Assembly: GCA_009693575.1 (NCBI GenBank)
Contig: SHWZ01000005.1
Span: 19,082 to 83,081, forward strand
DNA length: 64,000 nt
Source of the DNA: Flavobacteriaceae bacterium
GTDB lineage: Bacteria; Bacteroidota; Bacteroidia; UKL13-3
Direction: 5' to 3'
Notes under the pieces: model-generated
Told to the model about the DNA's origin: nothing
Database searches by the model: none
Seen by the model: the letters and a program-made list of their open reading frames with translations, nothing else
Position numbers and translations under genes: made by a program
In this document: one piece after another, positions 18,947 to 28,804 of the stretch
How positions within the stretch are numbered: the stretch's first letter is position 1
Layout of the letters: every line of letters begins with the position of its first letter

Positions 18947-19381
18947 ATGGAAACCCACGAACGCTTTATGCGAGAGGCATTGAAAGAGGCACAGAAAGCT
19001 TTTGATGCGAAGGAAGTACCTGTTGGATGCGTAGTGGTGTGCCAAGGTGTAGTAATTGGTCGAGGCCATAACCTCACCGAGCGGCTTACGGATGCAACTG
19101 CTCACGCAGAGATGCAAGCTATCACAGCTGCTGCAAATCATATTGGTGGTAAATACCTGATTGAGTGTGCCCTGTATGTGACTCTTGAACCTTGTGTGAT
19201 GTGTGCCGGAGCTATTTATTGGAGTCAGCTTGGTGGGCTGGTATGGGGTGCAAGTGATGAAAAGCGAGGGTTCAGCAAGATATCTCCGACAATCATTCAC
19301 CCAAAAACCGAAGTGACCAAAGGCGTACTTGCCGAAGAGTCTGAAAAGTTGCTGAAAGATTTTTTTAAGAAGTTGCGTTAA
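18947..19381 (+). CDS. tadA: tRNA-adenosine/nucleoside deaminase (TadA-like)
   Basis: VPVGCVVV, AHAEMQAI (HAE) and EPCVMCAGAI (PCxxC) deaminase motifs. Confidence 0.88.
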   Translation: METHERFMREALKEAQKAFDAKEVPVGCVVVCQGVVIGRGHNLTERLTDATAHAEMQAITAAANHIGGKYLIECALYVTLEPCVMCAGAIYWSQLGGLVWGASDEKRGFSKISPTIIHPKTEVTKGVLAEESEKLLKDFFKKLR

Positions 19382-20720
19382 GATTTCCCACGAAGTGTTT
19401 TTGGTAAAAATGTGCGAGCCCCTTCAACTCATTTTGGTTTCGACGGGGAAGATTCTCAACCTTTGAAAGTGCTTCAGTAAGGTGCTTAAACCTTAGTTCC
19501 ATCTTTTCTTTGTCGAAGCTGGCATAAAGCGGCACTGCCTCCACTTGCTCTAGCTGCGAATACGGTTGACCGTTTAGCAAACCAATACTGAGTTTTAGTT
19601 TTAGATAAACAGGTAGATGCCCCCAAGTGAATATATCGTAGGCAACAAAATCGCCCAACGAATAGATGGCAAATCCTTTTTTCTGCCTGCCAGTGCTTTG
19701 GTCTGCAAAAGTGTATGTTTCCATTGGCTGTATATTATGGGGGTGGCTGCCCAAAATAATGTCGGGGCCACACTCATCGAACACCCGATGAAACAAATCA
19801 ACGATATGCGAAGAAGGGTAGGCTTGGTATGCGTTTCCGCAGTGTAGCGATATTGCCGTAAAAGCAGCTCCTCGCTCTTTTGCTAAGCGGCATTGCTCTT
19901 TGAGCAAGGTCAAATCGCATCCGGGGGTGTTCAATGGAAGGTGGTTCGTAAGCCAAGGCTTGTGTTTGGGATTTATTTCTCTGTTAAGAGAGTAAGTATA
20001 GCTTAGAAAAGCTGTGCGGATTCCATTTCTTTCCAAAATGGGAAAGCTATGCAAATCCGTTTCAGTCAATGCTGCTCCGCAGTGGGCTATTTTTTTCTCA
20101 TCCAAAAATGCAAGGGTATCGGCCAACCCCGTTTCCCCCATATCAAGCGAATGATTGTTGGCCACACTTAGCACATCGAAGCCACTGTAGTTTCCATTTC
20201 CATTGAAGATATTAAACATCTCTTCTGAACCATTGAAGTACATATGATATAGCATCATCTCTGGGACTGCCTGCTGCTTTTTGCTTGTCACAATAGGGGT
20301 TTCCAAGTTAGCAGTCACTATGTCTGCTCCAAAAAAATCCTTGCCCACCTCATCCCAAAGATGCTTGGCTGTATTGGCATTGATGAGTTTATAGGGCATC
20401 AGGTCGCCACCTGCATGAAGTGTGATTGAGTTGATTGCTACAAAACCTTCAGGCATGTGAAAATCCAAATCCTGCTCGGCGAAATACGTCTCGGCATCAA
20501 AGCCCTTGCTACCAGTGTTGTGTGGGTTTTGGTAATATTTGTAGCCAAGGTAGATCACTCCGTGTGCACCCATACTGCGTGGGTCTTCCTCAAAATCGCG
20601 AACTGGAAATTTCCATTTGCCCCAATGCAGCCATCCCAGAAATCGATAGATTGCAGCCAATATGGGAATAGTTAAATAGCCTACCCAAGTAACTCCTTTT
20701 GCCGCCTTAGGCTTTTTCAT
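19365..20720 (-). CDS. CapA family protein (poly-gamma-glutamate synthesis-type metallophosphatase)
   Basis: HAGGDLMPYK, VTANLETPIV, SVANNHSLDMGETGLADTLAFLDE, ISLHCGNAY, GPDIILGSHPHNIQPME. Confidence 0.88.
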   Translation of the reverse strand: MKKPKAAKGVTWVGYLTIPILAAIYRFLGWLHWGKWKFPVRDFEEDPRSMGAHGVIYLGYKYYQNPHNTGSKGFDAETYFAEQDLDFHMPEGFVAINSITLHAGGDLMPYKLINANTAKHLWDEVGKDFFGADIVTANLETPIVTSKKQQAVPEMMLYHMYFNGSEEMFNIFNGNGNYSGFDVLSVANNHSLDMGETGLADTLAFLDEKKIAHCGAALTETDLHSFPILERNGIRTAFLSYTYSLNREINPKHKPWLTNHLPLNTPGCDLTLLKEQCRLAKERGAAFTAISLHCGNAYQAYPSSHIVDLFHRVFDECGPDIILGSHPHNIQPMETYTFADQSTGRQKKGFAIYSLGDFVAYDIFTWGHLPVYLKLKLSIGLLNGQPYSQLEQVEAVPLYASFDKEKMELRFKHLTEALSKVENLPRRNQNELKGLAHFYQKHFVGNLNATS

Positions 20721-20768
20721 TCTGCCGCAAAATAATGCTGAAAAAGGATTGCATCAAAGCAATCACCT

Positions 20769-21842
20769 TCAAATCTTCACCCGCATGGCCACACTCAGGC
20801 TGGCACTCCACAGGTGTTCTTTCAATAGTTGCTTGTTGGGATAGCTGTTGGTAAGGCTGCAGTGGAACTCAGGGCCGGCCAGCAGTTCTACTTTGCCAAA
20901 TTGCATTTTCATTCGGGGATTGAATATAGCTGATACTTGCATCAAAGGTTTACGGCGATTGTCGCTATAGGGAGCGTAGTTATCAGCTAAGGGTGACTTT
21001 TCTGCCAGCATCACTGCGGGCAAAAGCCCCTGCCGTAGTTCCAGTTTGGCTTTTCCAATATTCAATTTGTAATCAGCCAATAGCGGCACTTCTAAGCGGT
21101 AACTAGCATATTGACCTAGTTTGGTGTTGCTGCCAGCCTTGTGTATATCGCTCGTGTAAATAGTGTATCCATATTTGCTCAACAAAAGCCCTGTGGTAAT
21201 ATTCCAATTTTTGCTCACTTGTTTGCTCACCATAGCTCCCACAGAAACGAAAGTGGCAGGCCTTTGTTTTAGCATCGAAAGTTGGGAGGTGTTGGAATAG
21301 GTTTGCACATTACTGCCAACAAAAATGGTTCGGTGAGATATGCCCATACTGCCAAACATTTCCAAGGTTAGATTCTTTCTAGGGCATCCTTCCCTGGGCT
21401 TATCGCAAGTAGGTGTTGGTTTATTTTTGAGAAATCCAGCTTCCATTTTTGGTGCTGATAGGGGCAGCATTACTATTTGCAAAGGCCTCGGCATAGGCTC
21501 CATGGCTGGAAGAGGAAATGCTTTTTCGGAAAGTACTATCGAAGGTTGGGTTACTGATTTATTTTCAGCAAAAAAAACTAGTTTTACCTCTGCTACTATC
21601 TCAGCGTTTGCCAACTGCCTATTTACTCGTATTTCCTTGCTTGCAGTTTCGTTTGGGTTAAGATATTTGCCCACGAACATCAACAACACAAATACTGATG
21701 CAAAAGCACCCCATTGAAACATCCTACCCCTTTGCTCGATGCTATGCAGGGCTGATGCCAGAGCATTCCATGAGTCTGAGCTAGTTTTTAGCTCAAAATC
21801 TTTAGCTGCTTTTTTGAGTATATTTTCAGTCGTGCTTTTCAC
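20769..21842 (-). CDS. Predicted anti-sigma-like protein: cytoplasmic N-terminus, one TM helix, Pro-rich linker, C-terminal beta-barrel-like domain
   Basis: GTG start; TM FQWGAFASVFVLLMFVGKYL at about aa 42-61; C-terminal half rich in alternating strands (FVSVGAMVSKQVSKNWNITTGLLLSKYGYTIYT...LPAVMLAEKS...LWSASLSVAMRVKI); lies downstream of a sigma factor. Confidence 0.72.
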   Translation of the reverse strand: MKSTTENILKKAAKDFELKTSSDSWNALASALHSIEQRGRMFQWGAFASVFVLLMFVGKYLNPNETASKEIRVNRQLANAEIVAEVKLVFFAENKSVTQPSIVLSEKAFPLPAMEPMPRPLQIVMLPLSAPKMEAGFLKNKPTPTCDKPREGCPRKNLTLEMFGSMGISHRTIFVGSNVQTYSNTSQLSMLKQRPATFVSVGAMVSKQVSKNWNITTGLLLSKYGYTIYTSDIHKAGSNTKLGQYASYRLEVPLLADYKLNIGKAKLELRQGLLPAVMLAEKSPLADNYAPYSDNRRKPLMQVSAIFNPRMKMQFGKVELLAGPEFHCSLTNSYPNKQLLKEHLWSASLSVAMRVKI

Positions 21843-21981
21843 TGTCCTGGTTTTCTATTTGCCCTTTATTTTCAGATTCTTCTTCCCACCCTTTCTCGGG
21901 CTTGGCCTCCACCGATTTGCCGACTGCTTCCAATAGTTCGTCAAACTGGTCACGCTCGTCCATGCTGGGCTGGTTTTTCAT
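21826..21981 (-). CDS. 51-aa acidic micro-ORF between sigma factor and membrane protein (absent from the supplied ORF track)
   Basis: MKNQPSMDERDQFDELLEAVGKSVEAKPEKGWEEESENKGQIENQDSEKHD; ATGA overlap with the sigma stop and overlap with the downstream GTG start. Confidence 0.6.
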   Translation of the reverse strand: MKNQPSMDERDQFDELLEAVGKSVEAKPEKGWEEESENKGQIENQDSEKHD

Positions 21982-22598
21982 TTAAGGATTGTTACGGTTT
22001 CGAGTGCTATTTCATGTAGTCTTCCTTTGGCGGCTATTAGTCGGGCCATTAACATTCTGGCACGGGTATAATAGTTGCGGATGGTATGTTCTTCAAGCCT
22101 CAATAACGATGCTATTTCCTCATGGTGTTTTCCCTCGATGCTGTACAGATTGAGCACCACCCGATAAGCCGCTGGAAGCGACACAATCATCTCTACAATA
22201 TCGCTGCTGTGCAGTCCCGAGTCAGTTTCTATGTCTTCAAAGTAGCTTTCTGCCAGCACAGGTTCAGGGTATTCTTCAAAGGCCAAGTCAGCCTTAGCCC
22301 ACCGCACAATATTGCTTAGCATGGTGGCCGACAGCCAATCTTGAAAATGCCCTTGAAAACGGTAAAGCTGAATTTTAGAAAATGCCTCAACAAAACCTTG
22401 CTGCATCAGCTCCTCCGCTTTTTGTAGCCCACCGGTGTAGCGATAACAAAGCCCCAACATCTTGGAGGAGTATGCCTCAAACAATGCCTGCTGCGATGGC
22501 CGATGACCATCAAGGCAGCGGCGGATACGTTCCTGTTCTAACCTTGTAGCTGCGTCTCTCAACTCTGACTCAGCATAGAATTCCTGCTTTTGTTTCAT
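21978..22598 (-). CDS. RNA polymerase sigma factor, ECF-type sigma-70 family
   Basis: SQQALFEAYSSKMLGLCYRYTGGLQKAEELMQQGFVEAFSKIQLYRFQGHFQDWL (region 2) and IVSLPAAYRVVLNLYSIEGKHHEEIASLLRLEEHTIRNYYTRARMLM (region 4). Confidence 0.92.
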   Translation of the reverse strand: MKQKQEFYAESELRDAATRLEQERIRRCLDGHRPSQQALFEAYSSKMLGLCYRYTGGLQKAEELMQQGFVEAFSKIQLYRFQGHFQDWLSATMLSNIVRWAKADLAFEEYPEPVLAESYFEDIETDSGLHSSDIVEMIVSLPAAYRVVLNLYSIEGKHHEEIASLLRLEEHTIRNYYTRARMLMARLIAAKGRLHEIALETVTILK

Positions 22599-22658
22599 TT
22601 GATAAGTATGACGTAGAAATGTTGCAGAGCGTTAGTTGGTTTATTTAATTTGGGTAGG

Positions 22659-22686
22659 CAAATATAAGTAAAAACTAAGAATCAAA
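22659..22686 (-). promoter_or_regulatory. Bacteroidota-type promoter for the sigma factor gene
   Basis: On the minus strand: TTTG (22686-22683), 16-nt spacer, TATATTTG (22666-22659). Confidence 0.5.
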
Positions 22687-22824
22687 CCCGATGGTTTTTT
22701 ATTCTGTACATACCTCTTTAATCAATTGATAATTTTAAGTTAACCATTAATCAAATGCATAAATTGTTTCATAGTTCAAGAAAAGAAATAACATACGAGA
22801 ATAAATCAAATTCTCTGAATTCAA

Positions 22825-25170
22825 CTACTCCCCATCAAACTCCACCAACTGGCTGCCGAGTTCCTTTTTCATGTTCACAATTTTTTCGAGGCTTAGTAGC
22901 AATGCTGGCAGCAAAATGAGGTTCATGAACATGCCAATGAACAAGGTGATGGAGGTGAGCAGTCCTAGTGCTTGTGTGCCTCCAAAGGTGCTGAACACAA
23001 AGATGACAAAGCCACAAAAAAGAATGACGGAAGTATAAACAATACTCACCCCGCTTTCGATAATGCTATCTTTCACTGCAGGGCCTATTTTCCAATTGTT
23101 CTTCTTCAGGAAGTAGCGGTATTTGGCCAAGAAATGGATAGTAAAGTCTATACTGATGCCATAGGTGATACTGAAAATGATGATGGTGCTTGGCTTCAAG
23201 TTGATGTCGCCAAAGCCCATGATGCCAAGTGTGATGATGAGTGGGATGATGTTTGGCACAAGAGAAATCAACACCATACGCCAACTAAAAAACAGGAATG
23301 CCATGAGTATACTGTTGATGAGGAGTGCCAGTACCATACTGGTTGTGAGGTTGCTGATGAGGTAAGAGTTTCCTTTGAGGAATATCAGGCTTGTTCCTGT
23401 TAGTTTTACTTCAAACTTCTCAAATGGGAATATGCTGTCTGCTCTCGCCTGTATTATTTTGCGTAGCTTCTCGGTTTCCACACTACCTATATCAGCCATT
23501 TGCACACTTATCCGAGCAACTTTGTAGTTGCTGTCAACGAGCCCCTTCAACATGTTATTCTTCTGTCCTTTCTTTGGTCGCATGAAGGTTTGCAGGGCTA
23601 TAAATTCATCACTGCTGGGCAGCACATAGCTTTCAGGGTCGTAGCTGTGAAGAGCTTGACTGCTGAACTTTATCATTTCCAACAGACTCACTGGTTTGCT
23701 GAATTGCGGATACTCGGAAAGCACCTTGCTCAGGTCGTCCATTTTTTGTAGGTTGGGAAGGCTGCGAAAAGCACCTTTCTTTTTTGCTTCTATCTGCACC
23801 TCGAATGGCATCACTCCATGGAAATGTTTTTCAAAGAATTTTAGGTCGGTAAATACTTTTTCTCGCTTGGGCACATCATCAAGTATGTAGCCAATGTTTT
23901 TTACTTTGGTGAAACCCCAAAAACCCAGCCCCATAAGCACAAACGTAATGACATAGATGGCAGGGCGTTGATTGATAACCATGCGATGACACCATTGTGT
24001 AAAGAAGCCAAGTCGTTCGTTTTTTAGGTGTTTTAGTTGCTTGGGGTTAGGCGGTGGAAGGTAGCTAAATACGATTGGCAAGAAGAGGGCAGAAACCGCA
24101 TATACAACCATGATATTGATACTGGAAATAATCGAGAATTCATCTAACAAGGAACTACCCGTAAAATTGAATACTCCGAAGCCAACAGCCGTGGTAACAT
24201 TGGTAAGAAACAATGCCAATCCGTTTTTACTGGTGACCCGTGTGAGGGCTAAAATTTTGTTGCCGTGTGCTGCATATTCCATATGGTATACGTTCAGCAA
24301 ATAGATACAGTTTTGTATGCCAATAATCACAATGAGCGGAGGAACCAATCCTATCAACACAGAAATCTTGTAGCCCAGTAATGCGGTAGTTCCTAACGTG
24401 AATATCACACCAAGGATAACTACAATGATGGAATAGAACACCGCCACAAACGAGCGGAAGAAAAACCACATAATAAGGCTGGTGATAAATATACTTATGA
24501 AGGTGAACGTGAGCAGTTCGTTTCTGATTTTAACCGCATATACCGTACGTATGTATGGCAGTCCGCTAAAGCATACTTCTTCACCGTGTTTTTTGGCAAA
24601 TTCGTTGGCCATTTTTTCGATATCCCCCACCAAACCAATGCGTTCTTTTGTATCTAACTTTTGCTTGCTCAAGGTCACGCCCATCAGGGTCACATTGGCC
24701 GAATCGTTCAACAACAAACCTTTGTAAAATCCCAGCCCTGTTATCACAGACTTCATGCTGTCAAGCTCATGCTGGTTTTCCGGTTCACGGTCAAAAAGCG
24801 GATTGACAACAAAGCGTTCCTCGGCTTCGTTGCGGTCTATCTTATACATCTGGGCGATGCTTACCACTTTCTCTACTCCTTCGGTAGCTTGCAACTTTTG
24901 CGATAACTCATACCACTCATTAAAAAAATCAAGTTGCCACAGTTTTTCGCTTTTAACCCCAAGCACCAGCACCGAACCATCCTCGCCAAACCGCTGCTTG
25001 AACGCCATGTAATCCACATAGTCGCTATCGTTTTTGGGGATGACCTTGGCAAAATCGTAGCTGAGCCCTATACGTGTGCTTTGCCATATCATTAGCAAGG
25101 TGAAAGCAGGCAATGAAATGAGCACCCAAAACCGTTGTCGCAGCATAAATCCTGCTATCTTAGACCACAT
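22825..25170 (-). CDS. RND/MMPL family transporter
   Basis: About 12 hydrophobic segments in two halves, large loops, IFSITYGISIDFTIHFLAKYRYF; start set at MWSKIAGF. Confidence 0.9.
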   Translation of the reverse strand: MWSKIAGFMLRQRFWVLISLPAFTLLMIWQSTRIGLSYDFAKVIPKNDSDYVDYMAFKQRFGEDGSVLVLGVKSEKLWQLDFFNEWYELSQKLQATEGVEKVVSIAQMYKIDRNEAEERFVVNPLFDREPENQHELDSMKSVITGLGFYKGLLLNDSANVTLMGVTLSKQKLDTKERIGLVGDIEKMANEFAKKHGEEVCFSGLPYIRTVYAVKIRNELLTFTFISIFITSLIMWFFFRSFVAVFYSIIVVILGVIFTLGTTALLGYKISVLIGLVPPLIVIIGIQNCIYLLNVYHMEYAAHGNKILALTRVTSKNGLALFLTNVTTAVGFGVFNFTGSSLLDEFSIISSINIMVVYAVSALFLPIVFSYLPPPNPKQLKHLKNERLGFFTQWCHRMVINQRPAIYVITFVLMGLGFWGFTKVKNIGYILDDVPKREKVFTDLKFFEKHFHGVMPFEVQIEAKKKGAFRSLPNLQKMDDLSKVLSEYPQFSKPVSLLEMIKFSSQALHSYDPESYVLPSSDEFIALQTFMRPKKGQKNNMLKGLVDSNYKVARISVQMADIGSVETEKLRKIIQARADSIFPFEKFEVKLTGTSLIFLKGNSYLISNLTTSMVLALLINSILMAFLFFSWRMVLISLVPNIIPLIITLGIMGFGDINLKPSTIIIFSITYGISIDFTIHFLAKYRYFLKKNNWKIGPAVKDSIIESGVSIVYTSVILFCGFVIFVFSTFGGTQALGLLTSITLFIGMFMNLILLPALLLSLEKIVNMKKELGSQLVEFDGE

Positions 25171-25382
25171 AAACTTTTTTATTTTGCGGGCAAAGGTATG
25201 GGGCGGGTGATTCGTTAATTTGTTGATTCGTTGGTTGGCAACCGATTGAGTAGTATCGTCCACTTTTGTTTCAAGTTTGATTGCAATAAATCACTAATCC
25301 ACAGCCCTGTTGATATTAACTTATTACATACCAACTTGAGGTCATTATTCAGTAGCTACATTGCAGCCCTAATCATAATTTT

Positions 25383-25853
25383 ATGTGGCAAAAATTTAAT
25401 GGCGAAAACCTATCGGACAACATACTGCTAGAGGTGGAAGACACACTAAAAGCGGAAGAAGCACGAGGGCATAAACTCAAAGTGTGCATTGGAACTGATA
25501 GTCAAGTGAAGGGAGCAATCATAGAGTTTGCTACAGTGATAGTGTTCGTAAGAGAGCAGCGGGGTGGTTTTATGTTTATACACCATGAGAAAACCCGAAG
25601 TGGTATGGGCATCAAAGAACGGATGATTACCGAGGTAGCCAAAAGCATTGATGTCGCCTATCAACTTTGCAATCTACTGGATCATTACCATGTTGACTTG
25701 GAGGTGCATGCCGACATAAATACAAACCCGTATTTCAAGAGCCACTCTGCTCTGAGCGAGGCCATGGGCTATATTCTGAGCATGGGTTTCGTTTTCAAGG
25801 CCAAGCCCGATGCTTTTGCTAGTAGCTATTGTGCTGATAAGGTTGTGCATTGA
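25383..25853 (+). CDS. Ribonuclease H-like YkuK family protein (DUF458)
   Basis: KVCIGTDSQVKG, HADINTNPYFKSHSALSEAMGYILSMGF, AKPDAFASSYCADKVVH. Confidence 0.8.
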   Translation: MWQKFNGENLSDNILLEVEDTLKAEEARGHKLKVCIGTDSQVKGAIIEFATVIVFVREQRGGFMFIHHEKTRSGMGIKERMITEVAKSIDVAYQLCNLLDHYHVDLEVHADINTNPYFKSHSALSEAMGYILSMGFVFKAKPDAFASSYCADKVVH

Positions 25854-25860
25854 TGGCTTT

Positions 25861-25876
25861 CCCGAAATTGATCGGG
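25861..25876. repeat. Member of dispersed palindromic repeat (cccga-aattga-tcgggg)
   Basis: Inverted repeat just after the YkuK stop; resembles copies at 5691, 63041 and 63121. Confidence 0.5.
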
Positions 25877-25941
25877 GCAGGCTCTATAAGCTTTACATCG
25901 CTTACTCAGTTTAACAACTTTCCCGCCTCTATTTTTGCCCA

Positions 25942-26643
25942 ATGGACAAAAGAATAGCAAACGCTGATGAGGCTGTGAAAGATATACATAATGGAATGAC
26001 CGTGATGCTTGGTGGTTTTGGACTTTGTGGTATACCCGAAAACTGCATAACCGCTTTAGTAAAGTCAGGAGTAAAAGGATTGACTTGCATTAGCAACAAT
26101 GCTGGAGTAGATGATTTCGGCATTGGCTTGATGCTGCAACAAAGACAAGTGAAGAAAATGATAAGCAGCTATGTGGGGGAAAATGCAGAGTTTGAACGCC
26201 AACTGATGAGCGGAGAACTAGAGGTGGAACTAATACCGCAAGGCACATTGGCCACCCGCTGCTGGATGGGTGGAGCAGGCATCCCCGCATTCTATACACC
26301 AGCAGGAGTAGGCACTGAAGTAGCAGAGGGAAAAGAGCAAAGAAACTTCCATGGCAAAGAATACTTAATGGAGCAATGGTTGCGAGCTGATTTCTCCATA
26401 GTGAAGGCTTGGAAAGGTGACACTCATGGCAACTTAATATACAAAGAAACGGCAAGAAATTTTAATCCTATGATGGCGATGGCAGGAAAAATAACCATAG
26501 CCGAAGTGGAGGAACTATTGCCAGCGGGTGCACTTGATCCAAACCAAATACACACCCCTGGTATTTTCGTGCACCGAATTTTTCAAGGAAAGAACTACGA
26601 AAAACGAATTGAACAAATAACCGTACGAAAAAAGGGGCAGTGA
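25942..26643 (+). CDS. 3-oxoacid (succinyl-CoA:3-ketoacid) CoA-transferase subunit A
   Basis: [87 protein letters not shown]. Confidence 0.92.
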   Translation: MDKRIANADEAVKDIHNGMTVMLGGFGLCGIPENCITALVKSGVKGLTCISNNAGVDDFGIGLMLQQRQVKKMISSYVGENAEFERQLMSGELEVELIPQGTLATRCWMGGAGIPAFYTPAGVGTEVAEGKEQRNFHGKEYLMEQWLRADFSIVKAWKGDTHGNLIYKETARNFNPMMAMAGKITIAEVEELLPAGALDPNQIHTPGIFVHRIFQGKNYEKRIEQITVRKKGQ

Positions 26644-26680
26644 AACACCGACCCTTTTTAGAAATTTTGAAGCAATAGAA

Positions 26681-27163
26681 TTATTGTTTGGTCATTTCGA
26701 GCAGTTTGATGTTTAAGCCACCTACTTGGTCGGGACCGGCATCTCTTACCGCAATAGTACTACCACCGTATGTCCATGTTTGCTTGGTAGCTGTATTGGT
26801 ACTGGCTATCCAAGTTACAGGGCCTTCTGTTCCGCATGTAGTTGTTACAGATGTCAAATCATTAAGCCAAGTAATGGGTCCAGTTACAATATACGTTTGA
26901 GCTGCTGGAGCCGCCAAGTCAAATTTAACTGTGATGGTGCCAGTAAGAACGTCATCTACTTTGTTCAGAACTACTGTTCCTGAACTGTTATTATTTTCAT
27001 TCACCGTAATTCTTGTAGACGATCCTGTGGGTATCAAATCAGATGAAATTTTGTCAATCTTCCAAGTTCCTACCAGCATTTCTGTCTGTTTTTTAAGGTC
27101 GGAAGTACAGCCACTAAGCAGTAAAACAGTAGCAACGAATAGGGTTAGTGATAATTTTTTCAT
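26681..27163 (-). CDS. Lipocalin-like lipoprotein
   Basis: MKKLSLTLFVATVLLLSGCTSD lipobox; LVGTWKIDKIS motif. Confidence 0.75.
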   Translation of the reverse strand: MKKLSLTLFVATVLLLSGCTSDLKKQTEMLVGTWKIDKISSDLIPTGSSTRITVNENNNSSGTVVLNKVDDVLTGTITVKFDLAAPAAQTYIVTGPITWLNDLTSVTTTCGTEGPVTWIASTNTATKQTWTYGGSTIAVRDAGPDQVGGLNIKLLEMTKQ

Positions 27164-27226
27164 TTGGAGTATTTGGGGTTTAGTTGAATCACAAATAACG
27201 GGCATTTTGTGCAAAGGCAAAAAAAA

Positions 27227-27901
27227 TTATCCTACGAGAATCAAAAACAAATAAGCTGCTGGAGCTGTAAAAAACAATGCATCAAACCGGTCGAGAAAAC
27301 CACCATGACCTGGAAGCAAAGTGCCGCTGTCCTTCACGCCAGCCAATCGTTTAAGCTTGCTTTCAAAGAGGTCTCCACAAGTGGCGGCAATGCTTATTAC
27401 AGCTCCGAAAAAAAGATAACTTATTTCTATATCTCCAAGTTTCCAATAGCTGTAGAATCCACCCATTGCTACGGCACATAGAAAACCTCCAATTGTTCCT
27501 TCCCACGTTTTCTTGGGCGATAGCTTTGGTACAAATGGGGTGCGGCCAAGCCATCTGCCTGTGAGGTAAGCGAAGGTGTCGTTGGTCCAGGTAAGCACGA
27601 GTACTAGAATAGGCAAATCGGGAGAAAAGTCACCCTTATAATCAAAACCACCGGAAATAAACCCCAAGTTAAAAAACATCAGTAATGGCAGTGAAGTATA
27701 GACCAAACCACCCAAAGCTTTTAGCCACCTTATCGAGCCTGTTTTGTCAAACACAAATAGCTTGCAAAATTCCCAATAACTAAACCCAAACACAAGTAGG
27801 CAAAGTGGCCACAACGACCACTCGTGCAGGCTGCACCATAGCATTACTATTACAAATACAAAACCCGTGAGGGCACGCTGAGCAAAATTGTTGAGAACCA
27901 T
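27227..27901 (-). CDS. cdsA: Phosphatidate cytidylyltransferase
   Basis: Multiple TMs; LTGRWLGRTPFVPKLSPKKTWEGTIGG, GDLFESKLKRLAGVKDSGTLLPGHGGFLDRFDAL. Confidence 0.93.
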   Translation of the reverse strand: MVLNNFAQRALTGFVFVIVMLWCSLHEWSLWPLCLLVFGFSYWEFCKLFVFDKTGSIRWLKALGGLVYTSLPLLMFFNLGFISGGFDYKGDFSPDLPILVLVLTWTNDTFAYLTGRWLGRTPFVPKLSPKKTWEGTIGGFLCAVAMGGFYSYWKLGDIEISYLFFGAVISIAATCGDLFESKLKRLAGVKDSGTLLPGHGGFLDRFDALFFTAPAAYLFLILVG

Positions 27902-27937
27902 TCGGGGGCAAAGGTCTTTGATTAGTATTATTTTTCG

Positions 27938-28765
27938 TTAGCTTAAAAGTATATTGTCAATCAGCCGAACGCTTGGCAATTTTACGGCCACCAGCAATAC
28001 CGTTGGCCATTCCCAAGTTGTTGCAGGCTTCAAATCCGTTGTATCCACTATGGCTGCATACTCCACGACCATACCTGCATTCCCCAACTCTTTTGTAGCC
28101 CATTGTCCAAGCATTTCCGGGCTCAGGGTTTCCTTTTTTATCGTAGCCGTTGAAAGGGTTTTGTATATGTTGGAGGCAGTTTTTCGTTCCTCAGCACTCA
28201 GGCGGATATTGCGGGAACTCATGGCCAGTCCATCATCTTCACGCACAATGTCGCACATCCTGAAACTGATTTTCATGTCAAAATTCCGCATCATCTTGCG
28301 AATCACACTGCATTGCTGAAAGTCCTTTTGCCCAAAGAAAACATGGGTTGGCCGCACAGCATCGAACAATTTTTTTACCACAGTCACCACCCCTTGAAAA
28401 TGGCCGGGCCGGATTGCTCCTTCCCACAGGGCATCCAGTCCGCCAAGGTCGGTTTGCAGCAGTTCATCCGTTTTGTAAAGGTCATCATATTCCGGCAAAA
28501 ACAGGGCATCACAACCCGCTTGCAACAGCAGTTCGATATCACTCCCAATTGGTCGGGGGTATTTGGCCAAATCAGCCGGGTCGTTGAATTGGGTTGGGTT
28601 CACAAAAATGCTGCAAACCGTCAGCTCGCATTCCCGCTTCGATTGCTCAATCAACGAAATATGCCCACGATGCAATGCTCCCATGGTGGGTACAAAACCA
28701 ATGCAGACCTTTCCTTGCCGTGAAATCCAGTTCCTTAAATCACTTTGCTTTTTGAAAATTAACAT
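27938..28765 (-). CDS. panC: Pantoate--beta-alanine ligase
   Basis: VGFVPTMGALHRGHISLIEQ-type motif, FVNPTQFNDPADLAKYPR, GHFQGVVTVVKKLF, FFGQKDFQQC, MSSRNIRLS. Confidence 0.95.
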   Translation of the reverse strand: MLIFKKQSDLRNWISRQGKVCIGFVPTMGALHRGHISLIEQSKRECELTVCSIFVNPTQFNDPADLAKYPRPIGSDIELLLQAGCDALFLPEYDDLYKTDELLQTDLGGLDALWEGAIRPGHFQGVVTVVKKLFDAVRPTHVFFGQKDFQQCSVIRKMMRNFDMKISFRMCDIVREDDGLAMSSRNIRLSAEERKTASNIYKTLSTATIKKETLSPEMLGQWATKELGNAGMVVEYAAIVDTTDLKPATTWEWPTVLLVAVKLPSVRLIDNILLS

Positions 28766-28804
28766 ACGTATGACAATACATTACAACATTTTCATATTAC
28801 CAAT

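Noticed and set aside
22972-23403. 143-aa plus-strand ORF within the RND/MMPL transporter gene
   Set aside because: Antisense to a long transporter ORF; Asp/His-rich shadow translation.
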